Source of the DNA: Ophioderma brevispina
Lineage: Eukaryota > Echinodermata > Ophiuroidea > Amphilepidida > Ophiodermatidae
Assembly: GCA_023653785.1 (NCBI GenBank)
Contig: JAMKCH010001612.1
Coordinates: forward strand, 62,001-126,000
Length of the DNA stretch: 64,000 nt
Direction: 5' to 3'
Below are positions 46,375 to 56,310 of the stretch, one piece after another (position 1 is the stretch's first letter; each line of letters begins with the position of its first letter). Made by a program: the position numbers and the translations under genes. The notes under the pieces were generated by a model. The model was not told the DNA's origin, did not search any database, and worked only from the letters and a program-made list of their open reading frames with translations.

Positions 46375-47480
46375 ATACTGATCAGATCTACGGACTCTGC
46401 AGATCAAACTACTGGCGAACATCTCTTGTATCCAGCCCTATTTATAGTCCACAGCTAATTTTCCCCAGATCTGAAATAGACATTACATCACCTAACATTG
46501 TCCAATAGAAAAGCACTCTGATGACATTATGCTGAAAACCACCTATTTTGCAATTCTTAGCTTGCACCATACCTAGAAAATCAAAGAGAAATCGCCAGCT
46601 ATTAATAGTAGCTTTTCTTGAAATGTCTCTGAGCTTGTACACAGATTCCCATCTTCCAAATTTAGCATTTGGAGAATTCCATTTTTTTCTTGCATGATAT
46701 TGCATGCAAAAAAGGTTAGGTACTTTTAGGGCAAATACGATTTTTGAAACTGTTATTAGTGCTAATGTTTGTACATAAACATGAACATAGACCTATATAG
46801 GGTTATTATTTTGTGTGTTACTAATCTTCGAATGACTCTACAAATTATCCAAATCTGTACAAAAAATGCATATTTGTTTACTCGTTGTTTTTTGATATCC
46901 AAAAGCAATCAAGTTTTAAAAAAAAAAAAAAAAAAAAATACTGATCAGATCTACGGACTCTGCAGATCAAACTACTGGCGAACATCTCTTGTATCCAGCC
47001 CTATTTATAGTCCACAGCTAATTTTCCCCAGATCTGAAATAGACATTACATCACCTAACATTGTCCAATAGAAAAGCACTCTGATGACATTATGCTGAAA
47101 ACCACCTATTTTGCAATTCTTAGCTTGCACCATACCTAGAAAATCAAAGAGAAATCGCCAGCTATTAATAGTAGCTTTTCTTGAAATGTCTCTGAGCTTG
47201 TACACAGATTCCCATCTTCCAAATTTAGCATTTGGAGAATTCCATTTTTTTCTTGCATGATATTGCATGCAAAAAAGGTTAGGTACTTTTAGGGCAAATA
47301 CGATTTTTGAAACTGTTATTAGTGCTAATGTTTGTACATAAACATGAACATAGACCTATATAGGGTTATTATTTTGTGTGTTACTAATCTTCGAATGACT
47401 CTACAAATTATCCAAATCTGTACAAAAAATGCATATTTGTTTACTCGTTGTTTTTTGATATCCAAAAGCAATCAAGTTTT
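46375..47480 (+). repeat. 543-bp direct duplication separated by an A20 run
   Basis: 46375-46917 and 46938-47480 appear identical by eye, with an offset of 563. They are separated by about 20 A. The first copy ends CAATCAAGTTTT then A20; in the second the same word continues into CGCAAAAAATGG. Each copy contains an 87-codon minus-strand frame (46442-46705 and 47005-47268) with identical peptide and no known motif. It is related to 18188-18746. Possible origins are an A-tailed element inserted beside its like, a tandem duplication or an assembly join. Confidence 0.85.
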
Positions 47481-48137
47481 CGCAAAAAATGGAGGATTTA
47501 CATGCATACAGCCAAGTTTTAAACAAAAGATTAAAATTGTCGTAAAACGCTAATTCACTATCGGTCAGTTCCGTAAAACGAGGGGGTATAAATATGTTTT
47601 TGCACTCAAACGACGAAAAACACCTCTGTTCTATGGGGCTGACCGACGGGCTGATTTTGGTGTTTTGGGATGTATGATGTAGATCAGCAGTATTTCGGCA
47701 AAAACTAAATTGATTTTGAATAACAAAATGTTAGCGACGCGAATGAAAACATTTTGCACGTTTCAAAGATTTGTGTGTCATTTGCAAAAAAAAATCTAAA
47801 CAAACAAACACAAGCAAACAAACAAAACAAATTAACAAACAAAACAATATACAAAAACACCGAATCGACCGAAGTACTTGAAAAGTACACCTGTATCGGC
47901 GAAAGATTTTAGAGTACCACCATCTTTCCATTGTATTTTCCATTGCGTGCTGCATACATTATTTATTTCAGTACTGTGCCTCGTCTATAAGGTCACGGTT
48001 TTTCCGTATAAAAACAGTTTACGTACTAGCACACGAAGTTACGGGGGACCCCAGTCCCTTACAACGAGACATCCTATAGCTGTTGATGAAAGTGAACTTA
48101 AAGCCTATGCTTAGTGATACTTGCACTGCTAAATTGG
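47481..48137. other. No gene recognised
   Basis: Overlapping small frames on both strands (47705-47955 minus, 47878-48114 plus) lack motifs. AAACAAACA-rich low complexity occurs at 47795-47850. Confidence 0.45.
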
Positions 48138-48198
48138 AATACAAAGTACTCTAGTTTACCAGTAATACTTGCACTGCTAAACTAGAGTACTTTGTATT
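48138..48198. repeat. 21-bp perfect hairpin with 19-nt loop
   Basis: AATACAAAGTACTCTAGTTTA (48138-48158) and its exact reverse complement (48178-48198) enclose a 19-nt loop. The loop word ATACTTGCACTGCTAAA also precedes the left arm (48117), forming a 49-bp direct repeat. Size and perfection resemble a small-RNA precursor, but a recent inverted duplication explains it equally well. Confidence 0.85.
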
Positions 48199-48214
48199 CT
48201 ACCATTATATTAGG

Positions 48215-48757
48215 GTTATATCAAAGATTATCCAAAGGAAGATAGGACACTCCCCCTATTTTGTACGGCAAACGATGCAACGCTCTAACTCCAGCAAATT
48301 ACCTACCAGACGCCAGATGGCGCTATTCTCAACGTAGCAAGCAGACCGGGGGCCGGCCGGCCGACCGCGGTTTGTCAAATTTTTAACTCGCTGATCACTT
48401 AACACGTAAGCACATTTTTGGTGGAAGTCGGGGGGACAGAGGGACGAGGTTGTCGATTTCTTAATGTCCCTATAATGCTAAAGCAAATCACAACATATTA
48501 ACATTCTGTCTTTCCTTTGTCTTTAGGAATTGGAAAAAATGAAAATTTGTTATGAATTCTGTGATTTAGTCAAGCAACCCCACAAAATAGCACGTTTCTT
48601 TTGAACTTCGCGCCATTGCTCCACACAGTAAAATATGCGATTTCGTCGCTTTTACCTACCAGACACTAGGAGCGTCCTTCCCCATGGAAGTCCACTTCCG
48701 TTACACAAAAATAGGGGGAGTGTCCTATCTTCCTCTAGATAATCTTTGGTTATATAC
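48215..48757. mobile_element. 543-bp MITE with 50-bp TIR (GGAAGATAGGACACTCCCCC)
   Basis: TATATCAAAGATTATCCAAA, GGAAGATAGGACACTCCCCC and TATTTTGT on the left pair with ACAAAAATAGGGGGAGTGTC, CTATCTTCCTCTAGATAATC and TTTGGTTATATA on the right. The interior has an unusual GGCCGGCCGGCC (48352-48363) and two TTACCTACCAGACGCC/TTTACCTACCAGACAC words in direct orientation. No frame. Confidence 0.8.
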
Positions 48758-48903
48758 ATTACACATTTGAGACACTATTACACAATTAATTTCTTCTTTT
48801 TTTCATTATCAAGTTATCACTTTAATTGCAATACTCCAGCCTGGATAAATCGTCTGCATTTGTGTTAGACACACATGAAATTGAAAATGAAGTTCTTGCA
48901 GTG

Positions 48904-50280
48904 TTCCTGACGATATTTTTGAAAAGGTCACACTTAAATGTTGAGTGAATTGAGTAGTCAAGTTCTCTGAATGCTGCATTTTCATACACGAACGATTATG
49001 ACACACCTTTATTCCAATCCCTCCAATTTGAGGATTTGTTCCCTTTGTCTCTCCAGCTTTTGGAATCGCACTCTAGGGATCTTAATTAACGTTTGAGAAG
49101 ACCAAAAGCAAAGGAAAAAAGATTGTTTCCAGTTCTGTGCAGTAACCAAAACCTTGATTACCTGAATTGCGTGGGCTGGGCTGGACGTTCGTTCCTTTTC
49201 TTGGCAGAAATTTCCAATGTATTTTTGTAAAACCTTCCCTGTTACAGACACACATCATGGAGCTTGTCATATAAGTGTTGTGTAAATAGTGATTTGTCAC
49301 CCATCTGGGTGGGTAAAAACTTAATTCCTTCATTTTCCTACATATTCAGTTAACCATTGCATTATGCATTTAATCCCCAGTGTACTTGCTAACAAAACGC
49401 TCAATGGTGATAAATTTGGTATCAGTGTGTAAGATAAGTACCAGCATCCCTCTTTGTGTCAAAATGACGTCATAATTCAAGGAAATTCAAAATTTATATC
49501 AAGATATTTGCTGATCATTTTTAATGTCTGCGTACATGACTGCCTCAAGAGAGGAAGGGTTGAGCACTTCATTGTCGTTGACAGGAGGATTGAGATCGAG
49601 AGACGCATAAGTGAGCCCTTCTACATTTCGTTCCAATTCTATCGTGTTACTTTCATCTGTTTTAGTCGGTCCGTGATACGCCACAGTACTTTCGTAGAGA
49701 ATGTCTGGGGTTGAAAAGGTTATCTGGGATATATTAGGTTGACAGTGCACTGTTCGGTCTTTTTGATAATGGGATTGTTCATACTTATGTCGCCTACGGA
49801 CAAATAATGCAACAATGAAAATTATTGTAATTCCGATACCCACAGCTACTGCTATGACGATAGGAATAATATGGTCGCTCCTCTGTGATGGATTAAATGG
49901 AGAACTTTCTTTGAGTTGGGATTTATTTTGAACTGAGATAGTGGTGGATTTGAAGTCTCTGCTGTCATGATTCACTGTAGCACCAAGTCTGGTTTGAGAA
50001 GGTGATGTGATTTTCAATGTGGACGGATTAACAATAATGGTAGGAATTGATGTTATGCTATGATCACGCTCATCCTCTAACACCAAAATTGTTGCTATTG
50101 CCGAGGCTGTTAATCCCGTAGGATTACTGACTTCACACGTTACTTTTGTGCCATTGCTTCTTCGTGTTACATTAAAAATTCGCAACTCATTACAGTTACC
50201 TTTGCTGGTTATGCCAAATTCTTTGCCGGTTTTTACCAGGTACCCGTTTACGTTCCATTCATAACGACTAATTCGTGGTA
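48904..50280 (-). pseudogene. Headless tandem copy of the Ig receptor's 3' part
   Basis: This 1377-bp segment duplicates 50281-51658 with about 99 percent identity; differences are mostly one-base indels in homopolymers. On the minus strand it encodes the last half of Ig domain 3, the stalk, the membrane helix, both ITIM tyrosines and the 3' UTR with AATAAA (49008-49013). It has no start codon, signal peptide or Ig domains 1-2: the frame enters from a stop just upstream of the junction and becomes receptor-like at the junction. Two compensating indels change the tail from VLTLPSL to VLNPSSL. It lies downstream of the intact gene on the same strand, so expression would need read-through. Confidence 0.85.
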
Positions 50281-50386
50281 TTCCTGACGATATTTTTAAA
50301 AAAGGTCACACTTAAATGTTGAGGTGAATTGAGTAGTCAAGTTCTCTGAATGCTGCATTTTCATACACGAACGATTATGACACACC

Positions 50387-50392
50387 TTTATT
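50387..50392 (-). terminator. Poly(A) signal of the Ig receptor gene
   Basis: AATAAA on the minus strand, about 485 bases after the stop codon at 50877-50879. It is conserved in the duplicate at 49008-49013. The 80-codon frame 50388-50630, and its copy 49009-49251, lies in this 3' UTR and is probably not translated. Confidence 0.55.
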
Positions 50393-50876
50393 CCAATCCC
50401 TCCAATTTGAGGATTTGTTCCCTTTGTCTCTCCAGCTTTTGGAATCGCACTCTAGGGATCTTAATTAACGTTTGAGAAGACCAAAAGCAAAGGAAAAAAG
50501 ATTGTTTCCAGTTCTGTGCAGTAACCAAAACCTTGATTACCTGAATTGCGTGGGCTGGGCTGGACGTTCGTTCCTTTTCTTGGCAGAAATTTCCAATGTA
50601 TTTTTGTAAAACCTTCCCTGTTACAGACACACATCATGGAGCTTGTCATATAAGTGTTGTGTAATAGTGATTTGTCACCCATCTGGGTGGGTAAAAACTT
50701 AATTCCTTCATTTTCCTACATATTCAGTTAACCATTGCATTATGCATTTAATCCCCAGTGTACTTGCTAACAAAACGCTCAATGGTGATAAATTTGGTAT
50801 CAGTGTGTAAGATAAGTACCAGCATCCCTCTTTGTGTCAAAATGACGTCATAATTCAAGGAAATTCAAAATTTATA

Positions 50877-52424
50877 TCAAGATATTTGCTGATCATTTTT
50901 AATGTCTGCGTACATGACTGCCTCAAGAGAGGGAAGGGTGAGCACTTCATTGTCGTTGACAGGAGGATTGAGATCGAGAGACGCATAAGTGAGCCCTTCT
51001 ACATTTCGTTCCAATTCTATCGTGTTACTTTCATCTGTTTTAGTCGGTCCGTGATACGCCACAGTACTTTCGTAGAGAATGTCTGGGGTTGAAAAGGTTA
51101 TCTGGGATACATTAGGTTGACAGTGCACTGTTCGGTCTTTTTGATAATGGGATTGTTCATACTTATGTCGCCTACGGACAAATAATGCAACAATGAAAAT
51201 TATTGTAATTCCGATACCCACAGCTACTGCTATGACGATAGGAATAATATGGTCGCTCCTTTGTGATGGATTAAATGGAGAACTTTCTTTGAGTTGGGAT
51301 TTATTTTGAACTGAGATAGTGGTGGATTTGAAGTCTCTGCTGTCATGATTCACTGTAGCACCAAGTCTGGTTTGAGAAGGTGATGTGATTTTCAATGTGG
51401 ACGGATTAACAATAATGGTAGGAATTGATGTTATGCTATGATCACGCTCATCCTCTAACACCAAAATTGTTGCTATTGCCGAGGCTGTTAATCCCGTAGG
51501 ATTACTGACTTCACACGTTACTTTTGTGCCATTGCTTCTTCGTGTTACATTAAAAATTCGCAACTCATTACAGTTACCTTTGCTGGTTATGCCAAATTCT
51601 TTGCCGGTTTTTACCAGGTACCCGTTTACGTTCCATTCATAACGACTAATTCGTGGTATTCCTGCACCGCAACATTTAAAGGTACCATCACTTTGACTTA
51701 CTAATGGTAATGTCAATGGCTCAATCGTGACATTTGGCAATTGTTCGAAAGGCATTATCTGACATTTCTGCTCTTCTGATTTGCCGCTACTTGTACAAAC
51801 GAAATTGACTCCATTGTCTACATCTTGAAGCGGGTAATCCATTTCAATCCGATTTCCGGTTTTAGTGTGTATTCTTTCATTTTCATCTCTAAACCATGCT
51901 AAATCCGCTCTTGATTCATCGTCTTCTAAATAACAAATTAGTCTCACTACAGAACCAATAGATATATCAAGACCATTATCCTCTATGGGAGAAAACGAAC
52001 ATTTAGGTGATCCCTGCGGTGGTGAAGTTACGACCAAAGAGGAATGGAAAAATCTGCCACGGTTGCTAAACCATCCATCATGGATGCAGCTAAAGTTTCC
52101 TTGGTCGTGAAGGTTAACGTTTGTTATTGTCAATTTACATACGTGACGAATTACTGCACCAGACGATCTATATGATGTTGCATAATGGCCTCGTTTAGAT
52201 AGTTTGGGGCTGTTAACTGGTTGAGACTTGCGTGCGTTCGTTTTCAATGTTTCACCATTGCTCCATTCTATTAACCAGTCAATATCTCCTGGTGGTCGGC
52301 CTTCCGACAAGGTACACTCAAAGACAACCGTTTCTCCCCGGACTACATTCTTCCGCATTGTTGAACCAGAAACATCGTCAAATATCAAAGCAAGCGATAA
52401 TATAATAAGTATTTGCAAATACAT
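50877..52424 (-). CDS. Ig-superfamily inhibitory receptor with two ITIMs
   Basis: A 515-residue type I membrane protein in one open exon. Residues 1-20 form a signal peptide (hydrophobic LIILSLALIF). Ig domain 1 spans about 25-133: Cys37 to Cys113 with the DQGNFSC pattern. Ig domain 2 spans about 140-225: Cys164, Trp177, Cys210. Ig domain 3 spans about 230-323: Cys251/252, Trp264, Cys304. A Ser/Thr-rich stalk of about 65 residues leads to a membrane helix (about 392-416) followed by RRRHK. The 99-residue tail carries two canonical ITIMs, LTYASL (Tyr480) and VMYADI (Tyr505), 25 residues apart. This spacing suits tandem-SH2 phosphatases such as SHP-1/SHP-2 in vertebrates. Tyr451 and Tyr456 are further candidate sites. 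There are five N-glycosylation sequons (110, 231, 292, 298, 374). The ligand is unknown. The lack of introns is unusual for Ig receptors and may reflect retroposition; a CTAAC and TTTATAG just before the ATG resemble a splice acceptor to a 5' UTR exon. I do not assign a symbol. Confidence 0.85.
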   Translation of the reverse strand: MYLQILIILSLALIFDDVSGSTMRKNVVRGETVVFECTLSEGRPPGDIDWLIEWSNGETLKTNARKSQPVNSPKLSKRGHYATSYRSSGAVIRHVCKLTITNVNLHDQGNFSCIHDGWFSNRGRFFHSSLVVTSPPQGSPKCSFSPIEDNGLDISIGSVVRLICYLEDDESRADLAWFRDENERIHTKTGNRIEMDYPLQDVDNGVNFVCTSSGKSEEQKCQIMPFEQLPNVTIEPLTLPLVSQSDGTFKCCGAGIPRISRYEWNVNGYLVKTGKEFGITSKGNCNELRIFNVTRRSNGTKVTCEVSNPTGLTASAIATILVLEDERDHSITSIPTIIVNPSTLKITSPSQTRLGATVNHDSRDFKSTTISVQNKSQLKESSPFNPSQRSDHIIPIVIAVAVGIGITIIFIVALFVRRRHKYEQSHYQKDRTVHCQPNVSQITFSTPDILYESTVAYHGPTKTDESNTIELERNVEGLTYASLDLNPPVNDNEVLTLPSLEAVMYADIKNDQQIS

Positions 52425-53214
52425 CGCTATAAAGTTAGAAAACTCACATAAATGTTTTCTTGGCCTGATATCAATCAGTATTCAGACATTACCTCCCAGC
52501 AGTGATGACTTCGTTTGCTGTGTATTGTTCTTATCCGCTGGTAGCGTAGCGTACGCCTAAATAGTTCTAAATGAGAATTGCCAGTTTTATCAGGTAGTCC
52601 AGTATGGAATTTGACTAATACGGCTGCAAATATTGTCGGTACAATTACGGTGTACATAGCTCTATGCGAGGAAACATTAACACAGCATTACAATGCTTAG
52701 TTTTTCCGGATGAGTCCCAGTGAACGGATATAACCTTGACTTTGAAATGTGTGAAACAGTAAACGCGTCATGATAATTATTCTGTTTCCACTTCCGTGAT
52801 TGGTAAAAGACGACACAAATTTATTAGCAGTAATAGAATAGACCCACTTTGTATTTTCACGTCCATGTTATTCTGTAAATGTATAGTGTTAATGATCACG
52901 ATCTATTGAACTATTCAATATATCCCCAAAAAGAGTGCAATACTTTTTTTCAGCAATTGAAATATTAACAGCAAACCATCTCCAAGTTATAAGAAAGTTC
53001 ATTTTAATCTGGGTTTACTAAGGGAAAGTAACTTACCACTTCAAGCACGATGACTTTACAAAATAAGCGTGGAACAAAGTACTCGCTGAAAGCATTGTTA
53101 AAGAAAAACTTTAAGTTGCAAGGTGTTTCAAGACATAAAACGTTATTTAGGGTAACTATAAGTGTATCACAGTGACTGCACCGTGCTTGCATGCATAAAT
53201 AATGGGTGTTTCCT
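52425..53214. other. Upstream region of the Ig receptor, no other gene
   Basis: No promoter element is certain. The 60-codon minus frame 52475-52657 starts hydrophobic (MYTVIVPTIFAAVLV) but ends in a stop before the receptor start. The only feature near the receptor ATG is the acceptor-like CTAACTTTATAG at 52438-52427 (minus). Confidence 0.4.
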
Positions 53215-53333
53215 TCCCCTGACCACTATGAATTAAACCACCTTAACGAAATAAAGCTGTAAAGATTGTAGAATTTATAGTGGTCTAGGCAGGGAAGGTG
53301 GTCAGGTAAACCTGGTTATGTTACTGAAACACC
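53215..53333. mobile_element. 119-bp foldback MITE
   Basis: GGTGTTTCCTTCCCCTGACCAC on the left; GTGGTC, GGTGGTCAGG and GAAACACC on the right. Small inverted-repeat element. Confidence 0.6.
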
Positions 53334-53885
53334 GATAAATAATAGTGAATTGAATAAACCGCCCATCAATATCCCCATGTATTCATGCTAGCAAAGGGGA
53401 GGCCATATATATTCATTGTAATTACATTGCTTAATGTCCTGATCTACATAGAACTCTTCCAAAGGCATGCTAGCAGACGTTAGAAATGGCAAAATTCGAG
53501 CTAAGATTTGAACCCTTTTTTCCAGACCTTCACACACCTGAAATTACATTTATTATACCAATTCATTCAAATGTACTTCAAAACAAGTGTTACGTTTTAC
53601 TGATACCTTCTCGTGTATCTAGAAACGTGCTTTTGTATGTAATTTCCTTACAAAAAGTTAACGTCCCTTGCTAGAGCCTTTTAAGACCGATTCCTGTTGC
53701 AGCATTAAGACTTGGCGTAATAAATGCGTGACTAGACCAACGATCGTACAGTACGCTGACATGTATCAAAAGTGGAAAACTTACAATCGAATAAGCACCA
53801 ACCTGATTAGACGTATTCATAGTGGAATCAAACGTGACTCCCAAGATTCTTTACATACACATAGTGTGGTTTGGTGTGTATTCCC
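53334..53885. other. No feature recognised
   Basis: Two small plus frames (53486-53674, 53668-53889) without motifs. Confidence 0.5.
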
Positions 53886-54566
53886 GTAGGATTTTCATGC
53901 TAAAATTCATATTGTTGCTGTTTGGGTTTCAATAGGGCCTAAACTGTCAGAAAATGATGGGGTGCAAATTTTCGGACTCATGTCCCCTTCTTCAAGGGGG
54001 AAATGTTAGTACAGGGAAAAATTTAAAATCGAGTCAAATTGTGTTTTAATTTACACTAACGCGTTCGTCTCCTCATAAGGATTAGAAAAAGTATATATTT
54101 GCCTAGGTTCCAACCTTTAGTTAAAGCGGTATAGGCTTATATTGTTTCAAGCTCACCCTGGGGGTAAATGCTCCGATGTTGTTGAAAGTGGTGTCAAATC
54201 ATTCCTTGTGTCATACTGAAACAGGAAATGCATTTTAACTGATTTGGTGATATCACCATTGCAACATCCAGGGAAAATTTTGGTGACCCCCACAGACCAT
54301 GTAGACCCTTGCGACATTTGCTATGTAATTAGCCAACCAAATGTCACACACTGTATATTTTTAATAATAAATTTTTTGATCCTGTGAGACAATACAAACA
54401 ACTTATCACCAGTTTCAACAAAATCTGTGCATTGGGTAAATTTTACCCAGGATGACCTTGAACCATTAAGGGGCTATAGCCTTTAACTAAAGGTCGGAAC
54501 CTTGGCAAATATATATACTTTTTCTAATCCTTATAAGGAAACGAACATGTTAATTACATTAAAACG
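53886..54566. mobile_element. Long-inverted-repeat element, truncated on the right
   Basis: The inner arms 54050-54135 and 54475-54560 pair over about 90 bases (GGATTAGAAAAAGTATATAT, then GGTTCC-ACCTTTAGTTAAAG). The left end CCCGTAGGATTTT matches the inverted right end AAAATCCTACGGG at 56292-56304 of the other copy. Here the right end is replaced at about 54567 by the duplicated block. Confidence 0.65.
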
Positions 54567-55624
54567 AGGCATCGCGTGTTGAAAGCAAAAATTCAAATAA
54601 AAAGCTATTTTTAGCAGACCCGGAGGTGAGAAAGGCTGCCTAGCCCGAGTATGTATCTGAACTCAAGCCAATCGAAAAAAGCGAGAGAATAAATAAAAAC
54701 AAAAGTATAAAGGAGAACGCGCATCGCAAAAGGCTTGAAGAAGCGAGAGATGATGTGATAGCTGCTCAAGATTCCACGGTAACACCTTTTACTTTAAATA
54801 TTTATGAAAAATATGTAATAATTCCAGAATTTGACTAAAAAATACCAGTACGTGTAAGTGTGAATAAATTAACTTCAAGACACCATAATTATATTAGCTT
54901 GCACGCCACCAAAAAACGTCCACACAAAGTAACATAAATTTATATATATGTATATACCACTTTTATGGATGACAAAAATATCGTAGAAAAGTACATATTC
55001 GTATTTGCTGGAAGAACAATAATACGGCTTCCCACACCTCAAATGGTCCAAACTTAATACTGCTTGATACATAATAGTTATTCTGCTTGATAGTGTACAT
55101 AGCTAGTTAACGAGCAATTGGTGTGCAATATCCAAACAAGCAGACAAACATAGCCATTGAAACTTGAATACTCTTTAGCAGTAAAGTAGGTTAACTTTGA
55201 CGATTCACATTTACACGAATAGAGCTGCAATTCATGATCTCAAACTCAAATTATTCAAATCGAACGACGACGTTATCTGAGATTCGCTATGGTAGTCTTG
55301 ACGATAACCAATACGTGGCAATAGAGGATATGTTTTTTAAAATTAATATCCAATCTGATATATCTTAAGTACTGCAAAAACAGGATGTTAAACCATACCA
55401 TATTGTAGAAGTTAGATGTACATGTATATTTCCAATTCCAAGAAATAACAAAAGCGTGAAGAGATAAATGATGACATGACACTAAAAACGGCCAGTGATA
55501 GCAGCATTAGAATTACTACAAACCCGGCACTTGTTACAGGCGCACCCCTTTCACAGTAAACGTGCATTGAAGGATCCTTCATAATCCAAGAGAAAATGCG
55601 ATGCGACGATTAAGTACTATATAT
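54567..55624 (+). repeat. 1.06-kb direct duplication, copy 1
   Basis: Matches 57735-58941 over its whole length, with many one-base indels (GAGGCATCGCG versus GAGGCAATCGAG; GCTTGAAGAAGCGAGAGATG in both; shared ends GCGACGATTAAGTACTATAT). It stops at an A run (about 55627-55648). A short coding-like word, RLEEARDDV, is shared, but frames differ between copies. Confidence 0.8.
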
Positions 55625-55649
55625 AATAAAAAAAAAAAAAAAAAAAAAT

Positions 55650-55775
55650 CCCACAATGATGCTACACGCCTTATACGTTTAGTTTCTTGAACCTTCAGGT
55701 GAAACTGGCCCAAGTGGTATTTTATCCTTTGTGTTCAACTGACAATATCTCCGCTTAGGGTCCATCAAATTGGTG
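55650..55775 (-). repeat. Fragment of the 1.5-2.6 kb element
   Basis: Inverse of 1611-1733: TCCCACAATGATGCTACACG, GAAACTGGCCCAAGTGGTAT and CAACTGACAATATCTCCGCT. It is preceded directly by an A run. Confidence 0.75.
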
Positions 55776-56310
55776 TAAAATCATTTCTTGTGTCCATACT
55801 GAACAGAAATGCATTTTAACATGATTTGGTGAATCACCATTGCAAACATCCAGGGAAAATTGGTGACCCCACAGAGCATGTAGACCCTTGCGACATTTGC
55901 TATGTAATTAGCCAAACCAAATGTCCCACCTGTAAAATAATACATTTTTGATCTGGAGACAATAAAAACAACTTATCAACCAGTTTCAACAAAATCTGTG
56001 CATTGGGTTAAATTTACCCCGGATGACACGTGAAAACCATTAAGGGGCTTATAGCCTTTAACTAAAGGTCGGAACCTTGGCAAATATATATACTTTTTTC
56101 TAATCAGTATAAGGAGACGAACATGTTAAGTTACATTAAAACCCAATTTGTGACTGATTTTAATTTTTACCTTTGTAAACCCCCCCCCCTTGATGAAGGG
56201 GGCCAGCAGTTCCGAAAATTTGCACCCCACATTTCTAACGGTCTGGTCCTATTGAATGAAAAACCAGCAGAAAATCAACTTTAGCACCCAAAATCCTACG
56301 GGAACTGTTT
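55776..56310. mobile_element. Long-inverted-repeat element, copy with intact right end
   Basis: 55785-56145 repeats 54190-54566 with frequent one-base indels; the right arm then runs to AAAATCCTACGGG (56292-56304). The left arm is missing. Together with 53886-54566 it defines the family; a diverged copy lies at 3430-3790. Confidence 0.65.

Noticed and set aside
46442..47268. Identical 87-codon minus frames in the 543-bp duplicates
   Set aside because: Identity is explained by duplication; no recognisable motif. The similarity with 18.5 kb is limited to a short RDISRKAT-type word.
49009..50630. 80-codon frame present in both duplicates (49009-49251 and 50388-50630)
   Set aside because: It lies in the 3' UTR of the receptor and its copy; identity reflects recent duplication and not selection, and its stop overlaps the AATAAA.
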